From Bacteroidales bacterium (GTDB taxonomy: Bacteria; Bacteroidota; Bacteroidia; Bacteroidales; WCHB1-69): DNA of 42,168 bases. The stretch lies in contig JAGCCZ010000047.1 in the NCBI GenBank assembly GCA_017651425.1, forward strand, positions 1 through 42,168, written 5' to 3'. The notes beneath the pieces were generated by a model. The model searched no databases, was not told where the DNA came from, and saw nothing but the letters and a program-made list of their open reading frames with translations. The stretch's first letter is position 1; every line of letters starts with the position of its first letter. This document shows positions 40,001-42,168 of this stretch, piece after piece. The translations under genes were made by a program, and so were the position numbers.

Positions 40001-42168
40001 CATGGAATGGCACTGACTTCACTCAAAGTGGCGAATACACACGAACATTCTCTGCTGCCAACGGATGCGATTCCATAGTAACGTTACATCTCACCATTTG
40101 TGACATAATTGAGAACCTTGGGGTTTCGGACATCTCAAGCCATTCCGCAGTAGTTTCTTGGGAAGTTGATTCCCTTAACACCACATACTATTTAGGAGCT
40201 GTTCCTGAAGGAAGGCATTTCATTTCCAATGAGTCTCCTAAATTGATTCCAGATGGTGTGGAGTGCAACGGCAATTGTATGGTGACAATGAATATTCCCG
40301 TCAGTGGATTCGATTCTTCTGCAATCATATCCAGCAAAGAGGATATTGCGTATGTGCGTCTTAAGATGGAGCACTCCTACATCGGAGACTTGTGGATTGC
40401 GATTGCCTGCCCGAATGGACAGAGAACATCCTTGATAAAAAGATACAACAGCGGCACATCGACCTGTACGCAACTGATTCCAAGTAGTGAATGGGGGTGG
40501 ACTTTCGGTTCAGGTTCGTCACCCGCAGCCTTTCTCGGCACTCCCAATGAAAATGATGATGCAAGCGACAGATGTGATCCTACTATTAATCCGATGGGTA
40601 TTCCTTGGAATTATTGCTGGTCGAACCAAACTTTCAATGAATATCAATACACCTATGGCAATGTCTATTCAAGCTTGAACACCCACTTTTCCAGCGTGGA
40701 CTCCACCAACGCCATCCTTATGACCAATGTATTTAACCCAGATGGCTCGTTTTCCAACTTGGTCGGTTGCCCGTTGAATGGTAACTGGCAGATTAACATC
40801 ATGGATGGTTATGGTTCAGATAATGGATATTTAGCGGAGGCGGAATTAGTGTTGTCCCCGTCAAAAATTGACACCATCACCGCAGATTCCCCAACAGTAA
40901 CAGTCTTATTGGATGACTTGAATAGCAACACCGATTACACTCTCTGGTTGAAATCCGAATGTGAGACATGTAATGATAGTATTCAACCCGTCCATTTCAC
41001 CACGTCAATCTCATGCCGACACGATTCACTTAATGTGGACATCACTGCCTGCGACAGCTACACCTGGAACGGTCAGACCTACTCCCAAAGCGGTGACTAC
41101 ACGCAGCACTTCCAGACCATCCATGGTTGTGACAGTGCCGTCACGCTGCACCTGACCATCCACAATGCCGTCACACGACAGTTCTCCGAAACTGCCTGCG
41201 ACAGCTACACCTGGAACGGCCAAACCTACTACCAAAGCGGCGATTATACGCAACACTTCCAGACCGTCCATGGATGCGACAGCACGGTGACGCTGCATCT
41301 GACCATCCACAATGCTGCCACACACCAATTCTCCATCACAGCCTGCGACAGCTACACCTGGAACGGACAGACCTACTCCCAAAGCGGCGATTACACGCAG
41401 CACTTCCAGACTGTCCACGGCTGCGACAGCATCGTTGTGTTACACCTCACCATCTATCAATCCAAGGAAACCGCATGGTATGAAACTGCCTGCGACAGCT
41501 ACACTTGGAACGATCAGACCTACACCCAAAGCGGTACTTATGTACAGCACTTCCAGACTGTCAACGGTTGCGATAGCACGGTGACACTGCACCTGACCAT
41601 CAACAATTTCACTGCCACGGAATTTGCCGCCACCACTTGTGACAGTTACTCTTGGAATGGCCAAACCTACTACCAAAGCGGTGACTTTGTGCAGTACTTC
41701 CAGACTGTCAACGGTTGCGATAGTACGGTAACATTGCATCTGACCATCCATAATGCCATCACTTACCAGTTCTCCGAAACAGCTTGCGACAGCTATACTT
41801 GGAACGGCCAAACCTACTACCAGAGCGGCGACTACGTGCAGAACTTCCAGACTGTCAACGGTTGCGACAGCACGGTGACCGTGCATCTGACCATCAGTGA
41901 TTTCGCCGCTACGGAATTCACAGTATCTGCTTGTGACAGCTACTCCTGGAATGGCCAGACTTACCACCAGAGCGGTGATTATATGCAGCACTTCCAGACT
42001 GTCCACGGCTGCGACAGTGCCGTCACCTTGCACCTGACCATCCACAATGCTGCCACACGCCAGATCTCCGAGACCGCCTGCGACAGCTACATCTGGAACG
42101 GTCAGACTTACACCCAAAGCGGCAACTATGTACAGCACTTCCAGACTGTTCACGGATGCGACAGTACA
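34045..42168 (+). CDS. Giant exported protein with FISUMP, FN3-like, P-domain and 49-residue repeats (3' end beyond window)
   Basis: The ATG at 34045 is 56 nt after the RHS stop and the frame is open for 2708 codons to the window edge. Order of parts: signal peptide (cleavage near residue 23); a DPNEIIG domain (~120-312); an InlB-like repeat (~403-477); seven 49-residue GCDS repeats (~568-898); a FISUMP domain (~916-1148; KIGDQCWMKENLR, GICPAGWHVPS, SVRC); a TARGVCWS domain; a second FISUMP (~1256-1484); another TARGVCWS domain; a choice-of-anchor jelly roll (~1582-1814); a third TARGVCWS domain; two diverged GCDS repeats (~1930-2018); an FN3 domain split by a P-domain (~2030-2330; HSYIGDLWIAIACPNG, GNWQINIMDG); and at least eight more GCDS repeats. 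It looks like a surface adhesin. The sorting signal, if any, lies beyond the window. Confidence 0.88.
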   Translation, partial: MKRSIFFIVFFLLVAGKTEFSYGQNYLFDDFNGKIIRSFCFQGQQEKDDNQENHDVCSPIISSSGIETNPDGIVGGVLITAPAPINGDFPYPGLRYSQGIYRYEHHPSNTAVIQSTRPMDPNEIIGMEGYDAEGSEDTMRWVSATQRLAYTVYFENDSALATAAAQKITIHVPVDEKMDYATFGVGSFGFGSFVYTVEGSPTSYQTRIDLRDSLGIYVDVVAGLDIVRHEAFWILQSIDPATGLPPTDINRGFLAINDSLHSGEGFVTFTIKPKAYECATGDTVPATASIVFDINEPISTNTWVNTVDAFAPTSSMSSELNSDGDMLTATFTGVDDEGGCGLKQYRLYYSLNGNAYQLYDIYPAGEPAHIPLDNGNYYRFFVLAEDHVGNCEPMKSQPEFTIGTNVITLTANSFPTDAGLTTGTGTYSMNDTVTLTATAAEGYHFVHWIHQGAVESTQNPYSLAVNQNQTYTAYFERNAYTLQILAAEGSTITVTDLNGNEIPSGSTIYHFDHLIVSTDTLSCYQMTSCLLNGSTYVPGDTLTIDGDVQIATQTVSTNNHTDFAVEVCENHTWNGQTYTQSGDYTQHFQTVNGCDSTVTLHLTVHNDVTHQFSETACGSYTWNGQTYTQNGDYTQHFQTIHGCDSTVTLHLIIQNAVTHQFTETTCDSYTWNGQTYYQSGDYTQNFQTFNGCDSTVTLHLTIHYSAETEFPAWACDSYTWNGQTYYQSGDYVQNFQTVHGCDSAVTLHLTIHNAATSQFTETACDSYTWNSQTYAQSGDYVQHFQTVNGCDSAVTLHLTIHNAVTSQFTETACDNYTWNGQTYYQSGDYTQNFQTFHGCDSTVTLHLIIYNSVTSQFTETACDSYTWNGQTYTQSGDYTQHFQTVHGCDSAVTLHLTISGCIPAGDALPCPGHETVTDYDGNVYNTVKIGDQCWMKENLRVTHYEDGVEIPAGPAGSFDVAYRYCPNNDSSTVPTYGYLYNWAAVMHGSQSSDANPSVVQGICPAGWHVPSNSEWGQLRNYVSSQPQYRSECHADFTYSYFGRALASTVGWTASEDSCSVGFAPYLNNATGFDARPAGYFFDDSQYNDGINIIGSTYYETGLYALFWSSTISEPTISAMLHAIIINQGSAYPISMMLTSGLSVRCVLGDVPVVTTHDESDITNVSATGGGTVTYNDNTVVTARGVCWSISHNPTIVDAHTVDGSGTGSFNSTITGLQQGTLYYVRAYATSNSGTIYGEETSFSTRTVMEGDAQPCPSVPTVTDYDGNIYTTVKIGEQCWMKENLRTTHYEDGVEILAGSVPSFDIPYRYYPNGDSSNVPTYGYLYNWAAVMHGMAPSDANPSGVQGICPSGWHIPSDVEWTQLTSYVSSVPDYVCGDDSTFIARALAAEEGWQMYSNYLNSCRVGSFNPYANNITGFSARPAGCYGYFSDTSYVAFGKHAVYWSASEYSPTEAWDRSIWHGRTYMNRFYPDKDAVISVRCILGDGVNLARVSTDAVGDVTRYTATCVGNVTYDGNAAVTTRGVCWSTSQSPTVADAHTTDGTGTGTFTSSITGLTPNTTYYVRAYATNSAGTVYGEQKLFRTLCDVDTIFFEDFDGDMVQTTTSFIFGPLGDWRVVGDTTYNDEWNSIPLSLSGQNSAHAPVYSSAGNASLTTHNIYLNSSAVAFNHIYLDFDHICKVSDLDQARICYQVAYGLTSDGTPQWDSWRLFQFGNDNYHDIYLGDAAHETVMTVTNGNFSENCYPEWGQDMASQISSPYWWHHEKFDVYPILSTQTNQMPILIRFQFRGNKTSPHSSGTDTCAGWYVDNITVTLTSCDISNDSSLHVLTAPATNITATTAVSGGRISSYIQLSNSRGVCWSTSPYPTLADAHTTDSIGWGTFTSNITGLSPTTTYYLRAYAINNGDTIYGDVVNFTTRPLCDPCSSQFSDTICENELPYTWNGQTYHQSGDYTQTFFKTDGCDSIVTLHLNINSLITKYIETTACGSYSWNGTDFTQSGEYTRTFSAANGCDSIVTLHLTICDIIENLGVSDISSHSAVVSWEVDSLNTTYYLGAVPEGRHFISNESPKLIPDGVECNGNCMVTMNIPVSGFDSSAIISSKEDIAYVRLKMEHSYIGDLWIAIACPNGQRTSLIKRYNSGTSTCTQLIPSSEWGWTFGSGSSPAAFLGTPNENDDASDRCDPTINPMGIPWNYCWSNQTFNEYQYTYGNVYSSLNTHFSSVDSTNAILMTNVFNPDGSFSNLVGCPLNGNWQINIMDGYGSDNGYLAEAELVLSPSKIDTITADSPTVTVLLDDLNSNTDYTLWLKSECETCNDSIQPVHFTTSISCRHDSLNVDITACDSYTWNGQTYSQSGDYTQHFQTIHGCDSAVTLHLTIHNAVTRQFSETACDSYTWNGQTYYQSGDYTQHFQTVHGCDSTVTLHLTIHNAATHQFSITACDSYTWNGQTYSQSGDYTQHFQTVHGCDSIVVLHLTIYQSKETAWYETACDSYTWNDQTYTQSGTYVQHFQTVNGCDSTVTLHLTINNFTATEFAATTCDSYSWNGQTYYQSGDFVQYFQTVNGCDSTVTLHLTIHNAITYQFSETACDSYTWNGQTYYQSGDYVQNFQTVNGCDSTVTVHLTISDFAATEFTVSACDSYSWNGQTYHQSGDYMQHFQTVHGCDSAVTLHLTIHNAATRQISETACDSYIWNGQTYTQSGNYVQHFQTVHGCDST
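35746..36738 (+). repeat. GCDS tandem array 1: seven 147-nt units
   Basis: The unit Trp codon falls at 35761, 35908, 36055, 36202, 36349, 36496 and 36643, a constant 147-nt step. The consensus runs CDSYTWNGQTY, then QSGDY, HFQTV, GCDSTVTLHLTI. Each unit has two Cys, except that the first cysteine context varies in units 1 and 2 (CENHTW, CGSYTW). Confidence 0.95.
36790..37488 (+). repeat. FISUMP domain, copy 1
   Basis: The domain carries the hallmarks of the Fibrobacter succinogenes major paralogous domain: VYNTVKIGDQCWMKENLR, YGYLYNWAAVM, GICPAGWHVPS, a GFDARPAGYF centre and a terminal SVRCVL. Confidence 0.85.
37810..38495 (+). repeat. FISUMP domain, copy 2
   Basis: The same hallmarks recur: IYTTVKIGEQCWMKENLR, YGYLYNWAAVMHG, GICPSGWHIPS, GFSARPAGCY and SVRCIL. 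A TARGVCWS domain separates it from copy 1. Confidence 0.85.
39832..40098 (+). repeat. GCDS tandem array 2: two diverged units
   Basis: Unit Trp codons are at 39856 and 40003, again 147 nt apart. The sequences are more diverged (FFKTDGCDSIVTLHLNI; WNGTDFTQSGEY), so this looks like an older pair than the flanking arrays. Confidence 0.9.
41050..42168 (+). repeat. GCDS tandem array 3: eight or more 147-nt units, running off the window
   Basis: The unit Trp codon falls at 41065, 41212, 41359, 41506, 41653, 41800, 41947 and 42094, each step exactly 147 nt. The last unit is cut by the window end. Units differ mainly in the linker before ACDSY and in the residues around QSGDY. Confidence 0.95.

Overview
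The window comes from a Bacteroidota chromosome, most likely an uncultured Bacteroidales. The evidence is type IX secretion (T9SS) sorting domains, TAnnTTTG -7 promoter elements, a C10 (streptopain-type) protease, FISUMP domains, choice-of-anchor Q beta-helices, CARDB and fibronectin-III-like exported proteins, and a hemerythrin/LuxR gene pair. No rRNA, tRNA, CRISPR array or insertion sequence was seen. No gene-free stretch exceeds 300 bases. The two largest gaps, 4057-4254 and 11703-11974, each hold divergent promoters.

Layout. (1) 1-4056, minus strand: two paralogous exported proteins. The upstream copy ends in a T9SS type A sorting domain. The downstream copy runs off the window just as a probable type B (CHU_C) domain begins. 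(2) 4255-7897, plus strand: thiamine diphosphokinase, then a secreted C10 cysteine protease with an unusual C-terminus. (3) 11702-7953, minus strand: an exported transglutaminase-like protein with a T9SS type A domain, a di-iron hemerythrin-like protein, and an overlapping LuxR-type regulator whose receiver lacks the phosphoacceptor aspartate. (4) 11975-42168, plus strand: three tightly packed giant genes, probably one operon, driven by a near-consensus promoter at 11830-11859. They encode a 5955-residue surface protein (four beta-helix modules, then FN3-like domains, then nine CARDB domains), a 1380-residue signal-peptide-bearing RHS/YD-repeat protein with a phospholipase A2-like tip, and a protein of at least 2708 residues that is still open at the window end (FISUMP, FN3-like, P-domain and 49-residue tandem repeats).

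Two coding regions, 1-2157 (minus) and 34045-42168 (plus), lack a stop inside the window, so they can be missed by callers that need complete ORFs. I checked or translated both in frame and found no internal stop.

Most products carry signal peptides and act outside the cytoplasm. The most interesting unit is the 30-kb adhesin/RHS/adhesin operon. It places a candidate membrane-lipid-attacking effector between two giant adhesins with no small immunity gene beside it. A 49-residue module with two cysteines (key words WNGQTY and GCDS) recurs gap-free in several otherwise unrelated exported proteins here and forms strictly periodic 147-nt tandem arrays.
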